This document shows, one piece after another, positions 11,441 through 21,634 of a DNA stretch of 64,000 nt. The stretch lies in contig CM055101.1 in the NCBI GenBank assembly GCA_029204225.1, positions 681,006-745,005 of the forward strand, written 5' to 3'. The notes below the pieces were generated by a model that saw nothing but the letters and a program-made list of their open reading frames with translations, searched no databases and was not told where the DNA came from. Position 1 is the first letter of the stretch. Every line of letters begins with the position of its first letter. Source of the stretch: Diphasiastrum complanatum (taxonomy: Eukaryota; Streptophyta; Lycopodiopsida; Lycopodiales; Lycopodiaceae). Both the position numbers and the translations under genes were made by a program.

Positions 11441-11480
11441 GACTCCATTGCCCAATGGATAAAGCACTGAAAAAAAAAAA
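11441..11480 (+). pseudogene. 5' half of tRNA-Arg followed by an A tract, copy 1
   Basis: The 29 nt at 11441-11469 (GACTCCATTGCCCAATGGAT then AAAGCACTG) match the acceptor strand, D arm and start of the anticodon stem of plant cytosolic tRNA-Arg, including A-box-like TTGCCCAATGGATAAAGC. They run straight into 11 A residues (11470-11480). The anticodon, T arm and 3' acceptor strand are absent. This is the shape of a retrotransposed tRNA half or a severely deleted tRNA-derived SINE. Not a functional tRNA gene. Confidence 0.65.
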
Positions 11481-11929
11481 GGTTCACATTGCTAAATCAT
11501 TTTTACGCACTTTGGATTCAAGCTAGGAACATCTCATTTAGATCGATGATGTTTACAAGAGCAAATCTAGTCTTCGATCTGTGAAATCTTTTTGAAGCTG
11601 CAATGCACATGCACACTGCGATCATGCAATATTAGACCCAGCACTGGTAACCTGCATCCATGCTAAATCACTCAAAAATGCATTTGCATATCCCTCCATG
11701 CATGGGTCTGAGATGGGCACGCCTTTTAATCTGATGGGTTGGGAGAATTTGCCAATTAGGTCACGGGTGGGTTGATGCAGGTATGAAGACACCAGCTTAT
11801 GTGAGGATGTTGCCGTGAAGACCAACCAGTTGCAGATGGATCCTAAAGGCTCAACCAATGGCCTTTGGGAAGAGAGTGCTTGAAGACACCATACAAGATC
11901 CTTGTGGTTATGGCTAATGGTGCCCTAAA
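11481..11929. other. Non-coding, no recognised content, copy 1
   Basis: About 450 bp between the tRNA fragment and the first recognisable LTR sequence of element D. It probably includes the diverged or truncated start of that LTR. Confidence 0.4.
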
Positions 11930-12353
11930 TTTGGGTCCTAAGTTCTAGAGAGAGGAGAGAGAGTCATCTCTCTCACCTATATTAGGCTGAAATTTGTGGA
12001 GAACAGGTTGGAGAAACTTATTGTATTGTTGAGAGAGATCAATAGATCATTGTCACAGTTTTTTCCTCCATTGAGAACATTGCTTTGTGTATTGTCTTCA
12101 AGCTTTTGTGTATGATCTTAAGAGGTTTTCAAAAGTGATAGGCTGTTGTTGTAGGGCTGGTATGCTGTTGTTTTTGGCTGCCATCAGTAACTTTTATTAT
12201 TTTCTTTTGTCTCTTGATTGCTTTGTCAAGTTCATGTGTATCAAAGGTAGCATTAGGATGCTTTGCCATTTCTAGCCTTTGTAGCTTGTTGTGCAAAGAT
12301 CTTAGCCAAGTATTTTGGGAGTTTGGATCCATTCAAGATCCATTTTTCTCACA
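11930..12353 (+). repeat. Element D 5' LTR (3' part)
   Basis: Aligns with the second half of the A/B LTR from TTCTAGAGAGAGGAGAGAGAG onwards and ends CATTTTTCTCACA against the primer site. The U3 part with G-box and TATA box seen in A/B is not recognisable, so the start is uncertain or truncated. Confidence 0.75.
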
Positions 12354-12365
12354 TGGTATCAGAGC
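12354..12365 (+). other. Element D primer binding site
   Basis: TGGTATCAGAGC, the initiator tRNA-Met complement, directly after the LTR. Confidence 0.92.
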
Positions 12366-13511
12366 TAGTTGGCTGTTATTTTTAGTAAGGTTTCCATTTA
12401 TGGTGATATTTGGATGTTTGATCAAGTTCTAGCATGATTATGCATTGCATTGTTGATCAAATCTTACGAAACTTTGTTTTGTGAGTTGAACTTGTGGATC
12501 AAAAGCATATTTCAGGTCTATTGAAGATCAGAGGCTGAGAAGAAGCTATTTTGGATTGGATCATAACACCTAATCATTTGTTGATTGTGAGGCTTGTGCA
12601 TATTCCATACTAACAATGTTATGTTCAATGTATTGTTGACAATCTCCACTTCTGTGGATGAACACTCTCCTTTGTGGATGAACACTCTCCTTAGGTGGAT
12701 GAACCTTCTCCTTAAGTGGATGACAAATACTCTTTGAGTGATTTTGTATTTCTCCAAAAGGATGAGCAAAGCTCCCACTTGGATGAAAGATCCCCTTTTG
12801 GGTGAGCAGATTGTCAACAATCTTTTGCATAAATTTTGGTGTACTTTGTTGAGCATGTAAGTAACTCTCCTAATGTAATTTGATTGGAGCATTTGCTGGA
12901 AGGTTTTAACCATTATGCAAATGTGTTTTCAGGTTCTTAACAGGTTGAGGAACATTCTCATGTGAAGTGATCTTAGATCTACATCTAAACACCAAGATTT
13001 GACAAGCTAGTGAAGCTAGTCTTGTGATTCACTAAGTGTGCTCTTTCATTCACCTCTAAAGCTTGTATTTATCACTTACTGGAGTTTATAAACTTTTAGA
13101 AGTGTGGTTTACACGTGGTTTTATAGGTTGAATCAATATCTTAGCGTGTTGATCATATGTTGATCAAGTTTGTTCAATTCTAGGTATTCTTGGCAGCCTA
13201 GTCTTTTGTATTTTCTAAGAATGCAAGTAACTCTTCACACCATAACTTGATTTGGTCACTTGATGGAAAGTTTGAGAAATTAAGCAAGAGTGTGTTCAGG
13301 TTGGTTTGAGTTGTAATCCATTCTTAGTGTGTGCAAAGTGTTGCATGTGTTTTCAATCTTCCTTTCTATGCTTGAAAACCAGCTAGGTTCAAGATAGAAG
13401 TATTTTAGGGTCCTAGATCTTCTGAAATCTCCTTATCCATCATTTGTTGAGAGGAAAGTGAGTGCTAGGTGCATTAGGACAGAGCCTAAAAGTTGAAGAA
13501 TCATTATATTC
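12366..13511 (+). other. Element D untranslated leader
   Basis: About 1.15 kb, collinear with the A/B leaders at roughly 90 percent identity. At 12654-12730 it has three and a half tandem units of about 21 nt with core GTGGATGAAC.CTCTCCTT, one unit more than A/B. Confidence 0.8.
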
Positions 13512-13981
13512 ATGGCTCCCAATGGTGGGATCATGTTAGAAACTAATGATAGGTTGAGTTCAGCAAACTACTCTACCTGGAAAGTGAGGATGGAATCCTT
13601 ACTTGAGTTGAATGAACTCAGAGACCACCCATAGTTCAAGAGCAACAAAGGTTTGATAAGAAGGCCAAAAGGGCTCTTTATATCATTAAAATGAATGTTA
13701 CCAATGAACTTCTCAAGGAAGTTGGTACTAGTCAAAGTGCAAGTTAGGCATGGAATGCCTTGAAGAAGCTCTTTGAATCAAAGTCCACATCTAGGGTATT
13801 GACCCTAAGCAGGCAAATATTTTCTAGTAGGCAAAGAGAGGGTGAAAGTGCTCATGCATTTGTCTTGAGGGTTAAGTCCTTAAGTGATGATCTAGCATGT
13901 ATTGATGAAAACATAAAAGATGGTGAAATAGTCCAGGTTATGTTGAATGGTTTGCTAGATGAACATGCTAACCTTGTGTAA
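13512..13981 (+). pseudogene. Element D gag N-terminal remnant
   Basis: Starts MAPNGGIMLETNDRLSSANY, as in A/B. A 22-bp deletion after codon 36 shifts the frame, a TAG replaces Glu in the SEAWNAL motif near 13746, and a TAA replaces Gln at 13979-13981. All three lesions are present in both duplication copies, so they predate the duplication. Confidence 0.85.
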
Positions 13982-14002
13982 ATTTTTTCCATTCAAAGAG
14001 TC

Positions 14003-15886
14003 TTGCCAAGTGTGGTTGACTTTCAAGAAATCTTATTGGCTGAAGAACATAGGCTACAATCAAAGCTTGATGGTGCATCCTTGCAAGGTGAAAGTGAAGA
14101 GGCTTTCTTCACAAAAGGCAAAGTCAAAGGCAAAGGTAAAGGCAAAGGGAAATGGTCCAAAGGTGGTAACTCGGATCATGATGATCACTCTTCCTCCTCT
14201 TCTTCTACTTCTTTTAGAAAGAAAGACAAGTCAAAGTTCAAGTGCTTTTATTGTGGGATAAAAGGTCGTTTTGCAAATGAATGTCATAAGAAGCAAAGTA
14301 ATGAAGGTAGCAAGCAAAACAACTTTTGTACTTCTAATGAGGATCTAGATTCTTGTGATTCTCCCATGATGTGTTCTTCAAGTCTAATGTCAAGTGGAAG
14401 TGACAAGGATTCATGGTGGATAGATAGTGGATCTAGTTCACACATGACTAGTCACAAGGAGTTCTTTACTTTTGTGATCTCTTATGTTGGGACCAAGAAA
14501 GTCGTTCACATGCCAAATGGTGGTGAGGGTATGATCAAAGGTATTGGCTCAATTCCTATTTGCCTTTCTACTAATAGGAATTTAAGGCTTGATGGTGTTC
14601 TTTACATTCCTTCACTTTCAAGGAATTTGCTAAATGTTGGTCAAATGTTAAAAAAAGGGTACAAGACAAAGTTTGTTGGGGATGTTTGCTTCATTACTAA
14701 GGGATATGTCTTGATTGCTATGGGCAATAGACAAGGTAGACTTTACAAGCTTGATGCATTTGTTATGTCTAACAAGAGGAATGAAATGGATGTTGGTGGT
14801 TCTCTCAACTTTCAAAAGTCAATCCCTAGCATCAATAAGATTGGTAGATCTTATGCAAAGTCTAAAGAACTTCCCTATGCTAGATCTAGGTTGAGATCTA
14901 ATGAGCTTCTTGGAGATAGTAATTGTTGTGCTAACTTGACAACTTTTGGTGAATCTATGATCAATGTTTTGGATCCATTGGATCTTGAAGATGGACTAGT
15001 GCTACCTACTAGTCAAATGGAGTCTGGTGGTGCTAAATTAGTGTCATGTTTGAACTCTTCTACTCATAGATTTCCAAGTCTTGGTGGCTCTTCAATGGAA
15101 CTACATGGCAAGTGCAAAAATGAAAAAGGTAAGAAGAGAGCTAACTTCATCAATGGAGGTGATGAAAACTCTTCTTTGGAACTGGTTAATGCTAATGACT
15201 TATTTACTCATTTGGAAAGAGATGGTGCTTTGAGCATGATTGAAGAAAAAGTTTCTTTTGTATCTTTATGTGATGAGTCCAAAAAAGTCATTTGTGAAAC
15301 AAGTGATGTCACATGTATTCATAAAGAAAGTAGATCAAAAGGTTCTATCATGAGACTTGGTGAGGAAGATCTCAAGTCAAAAGGGAGAGATGAATGTGCA
15401 GTGTTCAAAGTAGGATGTACTCTGAATGATGCTTTTGTGAATGATAGTGAGGGTTCATTATCATTACCTATATCATTGATTAGAAGTCCAGGTTTGACAA
15501 GAAAAAGTACTTCAGTCATTCTTATGTTGAAGGAACTATGTATTCTTTTCATGGCTTCTAATGTTCAAGAATCTTCCATTTCTTATGATGCAACTATCAA
15601 GAGGGAGATTGCTAACTTTTGCGGTGTGATCATTAAGAGGGAGTCTTGTGAAGGAAAGGGCAAAGGAAGAGTGACTCTTGGGAAGATTCAAGGCATGGAT
15701 ATTACATCTCTTCATCAACTCAAAGGTTGCTATGATTGTGGTGGAGTGTTCATGCATGATCAAGATGGCAAAGGGTTGGATGAAGAAGACTACATGGAGC
15801 AACTCAAGTGGCAATTTCTCCAAGGCAAGGAAGATCTCACTGGTCAGCTCATTGAGGTTTGGTTTGATCTCAATGGGCTGGTTTGA
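14003..15886 (+). CDS. Element D ORF1: gag/protease fused to unknown sequence, copy 1
   Basis: 627 codons from an in-frame ATG just after the gag stop. Residues 1-80 are the end of gag with Lys/Gly-rich and Ser-rich stretches. Residues 81-94 are a zinc knuckle CFYCGIKGRFANEC in which the metal-binding His is Arg. Protease WWIDSGSSSHMT (Asp141) follows, then LYIPSLSRNLLNVGQML and the LYKLDAF motif near 250 that normally precedes integrase. The integrase HHCC never comes. Residues about 259-627 are unrecognised: many charged residues, few repeats, a PLDLEDGLV motif, a VILMLKELCILFMASN segment and GKGKGRVTLGKIQ. The frame has stayed open for 1.9 kb while gag beside it decayed. Confidence 0.6.
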   Translation: MPSVVDFQEILLAEEHRLQSKLDGASLQGESEEAFFTKGKVKGKGKGKGKWSKGGNSDHDDHSSSSSSTSFRKKDKSKFKCFYCGIKGRFANECHKKQSNEGSKQNNFCTSNEDLDSCDSPMMCSSSLMSSGSDKDSWWIDSGSSSHMTSHKEFFTFVISYVGTKKVVHMPNGGEGMIKGIGSIPICLSTNRNLRLDGVLYIPSLSRNLLNVGQMLKKGYKTKFVGDVCFITKGYVLIAMGNRQGRLYKLDAFVMSNKRNEMDVGGSLNFQKSIPSINKIGRSYAKSKELPYARSRLRSNELLGDSNCCANLTTFGESMINVLDPLDLEDGLVLPTSQMESGGAKLVSCLNSSTHRFPSLGGSSMELHGKCKNEKGKKRANFINGGDENSSLELVNANDLFTHLERDGALSMIEEKVSFVSLCDESKKVICETSDVTCIHKESRSKGSIMRLGEEDLKSKGRDECAVFKVGCTLNDAFVNDSEGSLSLPISLIRSPGLTRKSTSVILMLKELCILFMASNVQESSISYDATIKREIANFCGVIIKRESCEGKGKGRVTLGKIQGMDITSLHQLKGCYDCGGVFMHDQDGKGLDEEDYMEQLKWQFLQGKEDLTGQLIEVWFDLNGLV

Positions 15887-16449
15887 TTAGGTCTGATACT
15901 CAACTTCATCTACTCTACTTCATGTTGGATAGAATTGTAGAAATCTATCTTTTGGTTTATGATGGTGACATTGTTTTCACTAACTATAGTGAAAGGTTGA
16001 AATCAAGCAATGATGAGATCTTGTGGGATGTTAATCATGTGTTTGAGAGGGAATATCTTCAGAGGTTCATATCTAAAGATGTTTATAAATGCAAAGTCCT
16101 TGATTTTTTATTGGAAGATCAAGATGTTGATCTTGAATTGCTTCATCAACACCAAGAGGCAAGTAGCAATTGGAAGCTAGTCAAAAGCATCAAAGGGGAG
16201 CCACATGGGCAAAGCATTTTGGATCTGTTTTTACAGGTTCTTGAAGGTTCAAGTAAGGTTCTTGGAGTAGCAAGGAAGTGTCCTTTTACTCTACCTTATT
16301 TGTTTAATCTCATGTATGAACATTGTCATGTCAATGTGTTGGAATTGTCAAAATTCAATGAAACTAGTTCCATAGGTTTGCATCCTTTGGATCTTGGAGA
16401 TGGAATAGTTATCATTGCTGGTTCTTATGATCAAGTGCCATATATCTAG
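15883..16449 (+). CDS. Element D ORF2, unknown product, copy 1
   Basis: About 187 codons in the next frame, overlapping the ORF1 stop by a few bases, with no ATG at its start (the first inside is at MLDRIVEIYLLVYDGDIVF). Probably the continuation of ORF1 after a one-base frameshift that both copies share; programmed frameshifting is possible but no classic slippery site plus pseudoknot was evident. Content includes FEREYLQRFISKDVYKCKVL, LLHQHQEASSNWKLVKSIKG and HPLDLGDGIVIIAGSYDQ, which echoes PLDLEDGLV in ORF1. Composition is that of real protein, but no family is recognised. It stops at TAG 16447-16449, exactly where the RNase H fragment begins. Confidence 0.45.
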   Translation: MIRSDTQLHLLYFMLDRIVEIYLLVYDGDIVFTNYSERLKSSNDEILWDVNHVFEREYLQRFISKDVYKCKVLDFLLEDQDVDLELLHQHQEASSNWKLVKSIKGEPHGQSILDLFLQVLEGSSKVLGVARKCPFTLPYLFNLMYEHCHVNVLELSKFNETSSIGLHPLDLGDGIVIIAGSYDQVPYI

Positions 16450-16640
16450 CCCAAGATCCAGTCTTCCATTCGAAGACCAAGCACATACCTCTGAAGTACC
16501 ATCATATTCGAAACCTGATCTCGAAAGGAGAGCTCAATGTTGAATACATAGAATCAGAAGACATGATTGTAGACTTGCTGACCAAGCCACTGGACAAACC
16601 ATTGTTTATAAAGCATAGGAAATCAATGAGAATTGGATAA
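16449..16640 (+). pseudogene. Copia RNase H C-terminal tail from a different lineage, copy 1
   Basis: 63 codons beginning AQDPVFHSKTKHIPLKYHHI and including DMIVDLLTKPLDKPLFIKH, the characteristic end of copia pol. It differs from the A/B equivalent (NPVFHARSKHIEIAHHFVRD) much more than the D gag differs from A/B gag, so it comes from another copia family. Its frame differs from ORF2 and it has no start of its own. The join at 16449 is a recombination junction. Confidence 0.85.
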
Positions 16641-16700
16641 ACGAAAAGAAGGTTGAATCGTTCAAGAGGGTTGAAAATGGTGCACTCGACAACCATTCCC

Positions 16701-17218
16701 TGTCATTCCCCAAGTCACCAAATAATTGGGCCCCCTATCAAAAACTTTAAGTGCCGAATAAGATTATCAAGCATGGCCCAACTATCAGAACCATAGCTCA
16801 TCAGGCAAGCTCCTGATGTCGGGCCTGAAGCTATCAAGCTATCACGCTCAACAACTAAAAAGCAACTTAACTAGAAAGGTAGTTAACTAGAGATTTAGCA
16901 AAAAAACTCTCTTGTAATGATTGGTTAATCCTTCTTGTAATCTCACAACGTGGGACACAAGTATAGAATAGAATCCAAATACAACTTAGAGAGATATATA
17001 GAAAGAGATATTTGTAGATCTGCAAGATAGCATAAAATACAATGTTGCAAGAGGAGCGTCAGGCTGCCAACGAGCAAGACACTGACTGACTCACTCTGCA
17101 AACAAAATACAAATGCAAATACACTCTCTGATCTTCCAACTCTGATTGTTGAATTATATGTCTGATTGATTGATTACTATATTGTTTTTAATCTGTAGTC
17201 GAGTATCTAGGTCCTACA
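16701..17218 (+). repeat. Candidate 3' LTR of the second copia lineage, copy 1
   Basis: Downstream of the RNase H tail. Possible termini TGTCATTCCCC and GGTCCTACA give 518 bp with TGT/ACA ends. No partner LTR is in the window, so the boundaries rest only on terminal dinucleotides and position. Confidence 0.35.
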
Positions 17219-18308
17219 AATTCCATGCATAGTGTAGCGCATTTTTGCCAAGTATAGGCACACACGCAGCTGAGCACCAAATGCTTCGGCTAGCAAATAC
17301 AAGCAAAACAAAAACAAAAAACCTCTATATTTTGTAGTCCTTTACATTATGACCTAGCTTCTGCAATACTTGTAGAAGAGTTTGGCATATTGATGTTATG
17401 ACTAGTCCTACTGTGATGGTAGTTGAGTATCTAATTTTGAAGTATTTATAGCAAACTTTTTGAGTGCTGCATTGTCGATGTCTTTGTATGCCTTCGTTAT
17501 AGGTTTCTAAAAGTGATTTAATTTCCATTCATTACAAGTTCATAAATTATCACGTTGTCATTTTAGTAAATCCTGAATCCTACCAATTTACAAAATTTTG
17601 TAATTATTGTTATGTATTGTATGTTGTGAAATTAATCATCATATTACTAGGTCATCAGATTTCAGCAGTGGTAGTTGTAGTGGAAATAAAAAATTATGTT
17701 TTTGATTTCCTCGCATCCTAATTCTGGAATAGAGATTAGAGATACAAAACCTCGTCGTTAGTCAAGGCGAGACAGTTGGACCCTCACAAGCAACTCCATC
17801 GCCTCTCAATCAAAACAAGCATCGCCGAGTCCCTTCTGATCCAAGGGAAGAGGAGGAGAATTGTGAATTATGCAATTATTACTTTTGAGACAAATTGTTT
17901 ACAAAATGAGCTAAACATTCTATGGATGTTTCTCGAATTCTTAATACCATTCTAGAAGAATTCCCACAAAAAATGAAATTTGATACAAAAGAAATAAATA
18001 AGCACGAGCTTATGGATAAGGTATCGTTCGGGGGGGGGGAGGTCCCTCCTTATTTGTGTTTGAAGTAGGACTGAAATAGAGTAGATTGTAGAAAAAACAC
18101 CAGAAAAATACAAGAACCAAAAGGATGTTGTTGCCATTAGGATGCAATGATCGGGCAATCACAATTTGGGATCGAGTGGAAAGGGGGGTTCTATGCAAGC
18201 ATGATAATTTACTTTAAACTCTAATTTTTTTTGTTTCAGAAACTGAGTTTGATCATTCATGTTGTTGTATTTTCCAATGACATATTAGCCCTAAATTGTA
18301 TGTGGTAA

Positions 18309-18392
18309 ATGACGGACGATGGACAGCTTCTCACTAAAGAGTCGTATAGCACATTAGTGGATAAGTTGACCAGTGATGAATACCCCACAAAA
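18309..18392 (+). other. Exon-like fragment with splice donor, copy 1
   Basis: ATG-initiated 28 codons (MTDDGQLLTKESYSTLVDKL plus 8) end exactly at a strong donor, AAA|GTAAGT. Could be the first exon of an old gene or captured fragment. No matching downstream exon is certain; one starting near 18512 after TAG would stay open for 24 codons. Not recognised. Confidence 0.2.
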
Positions 18393-19399
18393 GTAAGTTG
18401 TTTTTCAATATAATATAAGCTTATCAATTATTTACAGCAAATACAAAAAAACAGATTTTATTTAACCCTAACTCTTGTTTGTTCATTCGTTTGTGTTAAT
18501 GTTGAAGCTCTAGATGACATTCCAGATGATCAATCTAGCAAAAAATACACTAGAATTAGATTACATTAGATGTAGTATATATAATTAAATTAGGTTAGAA
18601 AAACTACAAAAGTGGTACATTCATCATCGACATGAGTACTATGATTAAAAATTTCCATGCTTTTCGATGTGAAAAGTATTTTGGAATGCTCAAATTCAAC
18701 ACGTATGTGTTATGTACTTTTATTATTTGCTATGGATGCAAAATGTTAAAAAATTCAAGCCAAGAAAGCATAACATTGTTTACAATGAATGCATAACTTA
18801 GTTATCAGTTTCCAAGAATGCATAATCATAATTCGAGAATGTTAAATGTAATTTGCTAAGAACATCAAGAACACATAATGTGGAAATTTAATTTCATGAA
18901 GAGTGTTCCTTAATAATTTCATTTGTAGTAATGCTTTATATCCTTACTACATAGAAAGTAGGACTAATAATAAACAAGATTGTTGTTGTTTCATTTATTT
19001 TGTCGATGATGGATTTAAGTACTTAATCTCTAATGGTCAAGAAATAAAAAATGCATAATGCAATTACAATGTATCTGTTTGGAAACATACTACGGCTAAT
19101 CTTATGAAGCCAAATCACGAAATTATTTATAAAGTATATTTCTATGTCTATAAACTACTCAAATCAATTTTGCTTGGAACACACTCTTTTCTAACCTATA
19201 TCTAAGAGTTTTTGAGTATTAGTTCTTGTTTTCAATGGATGACACATCTAAGTGAGCCACATGAGAAGTATCCAAAAACAAAAATCATTATAGTGTCACC
19301 GGTTCTCAATAAAGCAAAACAAAACAGAGAACGTAAAGCATCCAAAGGACTTCAAAAATTGTAGATCACTCAATCAACTGATTTAGAAAAATCAACCCT

Positions 19400-19606
19400 T
19401 TGAAACATCAGATATTTTTTTTCCCTCAAATGTATAGACAAGTTGCTAGCGTGGACATTCAACTTTTTTATGACGAGAAGACAAATGAATCTCAACACCT
19501 AAATCGGAATTTCATTCTCGTAGAATTCTGCAAACCTAATCATTTGTTTGATTATCCAGATGAACGGTCCTGTACGCAAGGCGTAAACCCAATCATAGTG
19601 GACTAA
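19400..19606 (+). other. Short coding-like ORF, copy 1
   Basis: 68 codons preceded by a pyrimidine tract and TATAG that would serve as a splice acceptor near 19436. Downstream text reads VASVDIQLFYDEKTNESQHL and FCKPNHLFDYPDERSCTQG and ends IIVD-stop. I see no differences between the two copies here. Not recognised; may be the last exon of a lost gene. Confidence 0.22.
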
Positions 19607-20005
19607 TACCTGCCAAACAAGTACAGCTGAGATGTTACAAACTGTAAGACAGGCCTTGTGTCTAATTATATGCCAGGTTGAACTATGTACAGAGCCAGAT
19701 GAAAAGTTAGAACAGCATTCACAGTAAAATATTCTAGAAATAAGAATTGTGAATGTGTAGAGTATGTACTAAGCAGGCTGTAGCGTTTACTTCATACGCG
19801 AACAGTGATGTTAACGTTGATTGAACGAGGCTTTCTTATTTTTACCATTTGCTATCTCAAAATCTAAACATTGAATATGGAAAGGTACAATATCTACCTA
19901 AATCACGCTGACGTTAGAAAGAACAACAGCTGTAAAGTTTAACTGTGCAAAATAATATCATCAAATGGATAATTACCTTTGAATCGTCAACAATCGACTC
20001 GTGTA

Positions 20006-21634
20006 TCAGGTCCAAGGCATAGAAAGTTCCTCGCTACCGTTTTTGTGCAGCAACCAGACTCCTGTTGGCTTCACAACCCATTCTAGATTCGGATTTCCTT
20101 CATGCTTTGAAAGGTAGCAAGAAAAAGATAAGTTTTGAGCTCATATACACAAATATATGTCATCACGAGGTAGGCATTTTTTCCAACCTCCAAAATGGCT
20201 GAATTATATAATTTTTTGGGTGCTGCCAAGGGTTAATGAATTCTTGTTGTTAGTTAGACTCTATTCTATAAACATATTGGAAACAAGAATGACAAGGTAG
20301 CAACACACTGCAGACGGAGCATGTCCATTCCTGTATTATGTTTCTCTGGCCAAAAGTCATTTAGTTGATGTAAATTGCAGGAGCGAATTTGTTATTTCTT
20401 TTATGCTAGATCCATGTCCAGTGTGATGAGAATTTAAAAGGAAGGACGGACCATTAGCTTGCATATTGCACGTACTGTAACATTCGCAAGACAGGCTGAT
20501 CTAACTAAAAAGACGTCCTAGGGATGAGCAATACCTGACTTCTGGGTGGAATGACACCACAGCAGCGGAATGGAAAAAGGGAGCGGAGCCCACACTTGTA
20601 ATTAAACGCATAGACTGAATGCTGGGATTACAATCTGAAATCACGAAGTTCATCGCCAGTTGCGATTCAAATGGGAAAGATACAAGGATCCTCCAACAAG
20701 GGAGGCAGCTTAAAAGGCATAAGTGAGAAGCTGACAGCAAGACAGGCAGAAGTCCTCAGCTGTGCATCGTCAGTTCAGGAGCACGAGTGTCCTGTGAGCA
20801 GCGAGCAATGACTCTGCCAACAGAGGTTCAAAGGCAGTTGCGGGGCAAAAAAGAGGGATTGCACACTCATTTTAGGTTTTTGGCATGATTAGCCCAGTTA
20901 TGTTTCTCCGTGCTACTCAATTGGAATGTGTGAAAGTTATACAAATAACAACAGAATGTTCAAGGTACGTGTGTGCTCATTAGACATAAAAAAGGGTCCT
21001 GCAGTTTTTAAACACCAATTCTTTGTTAACCTAAATTTTGTCGTTGCTTATATAATTACATATTACGCAGAGTGACTCAAGCATTCAATGATAGTCTCAT
21101 ATATAGGATAATGTGCAATAAACCTTTCTTATCAATATATACTTTTCCTTCACAGTATGTACCTACGGCAGATATTGGTTATGAATCTTGAGAAAGAAAT
21201 CGTCCCCATCGTTTTGTAAATTAACATTCCAAAATAACAAGCAGGAGTCAGACCATGACACGTCACACTATAGCTATGCAACATGATCAATATCAGATAA
21301 ACTAAACACGAAAGATTGAGAGTCGACAGAAGGTTTCGCCTTACTTCCAAGTTCAATTCCCAAGTCCATGTCTGCACGTGGATTTCCTTCAATGTCATGC
21401 CCTCCCCACTTGTGAGATCACAGCTATATTCAATGCTTTCATTCCCATTGAAACTATACGACCAGCTGAGACCATATCGCAACACATGAACGCCCAAATA
21501 TTTAGTGCCGTCTGAACAACCCGCTGATATGAGATCATCAGAGAGGTTTGTTACACGAAAGGAAGTAGCTAGAGACGAAGGTAAAAACACCTGAAGTAGA
21601 AATAGGCTGGCAACAAGAGATAGCGAATGATCGC

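Larger units (their letters stand above)
11930..17218 (+). mobile_element. Composite copia-derived element D, copy 1
   Basis: The left part is an older relative of A and B: an LTR ending in TCTCACA, an initiator tRNA-Met primer site, a leader close to theirs, and a damaged gag with protease. The homology stops about 258 residues into the main ORF (near 14777). About 1.7 kb of unrecognised coding sequence replaces integrase and reverse transcriptase. At 16449 it switches abruptly to the RNase H tail of a different copia lineage, followed by an LTR-like stretch unrelated to the 5' LTR. With unlike ends it cannot have inserted in this form; it looks like an ectopic join of two elements, or an element that captured foreign coding DNA and later lost its own 3' end. 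Confidence 0.75.
17219..20005. other. Mostly non-coding 2.8 kb with exon-like fragments, copy 1
   Basis: AT-rich with no long frame. Three short stretches look protein-like: 17733-17888 (plus; VSQGETVGPSQATPSPLNQN then EEEENCELCNYYF), 18309-18392 and 19400-19606, the latter two listed separately. A run of 10 G lies at 18030-18039. The S1-like gene ends at the right edge on the other strand. Confidence 0.4.

Noticed and set aside
11441-11469. Considered as a functional tRNA gene
   Set aside because: Anticodon loop, T arm and 3' acceptor strand are missing.
15536-15823. 95-codon minus-strand frame
   Set aside because: Antisense to element D ORF1, which is the longer and homology-anchored frame.
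18010-18198. Minus-strand frames with hydrophobic stretches near the G run
   Set aside because: Short, without start context, repeats or family signal; poly-G gives the Pro run.
20501-20740. 79-codon minus-strand frame inside the S1-like intron
   Set aside because: No family resemblance, no splice signals joining it to the S1 exons, and the S1 domain is complete without it.
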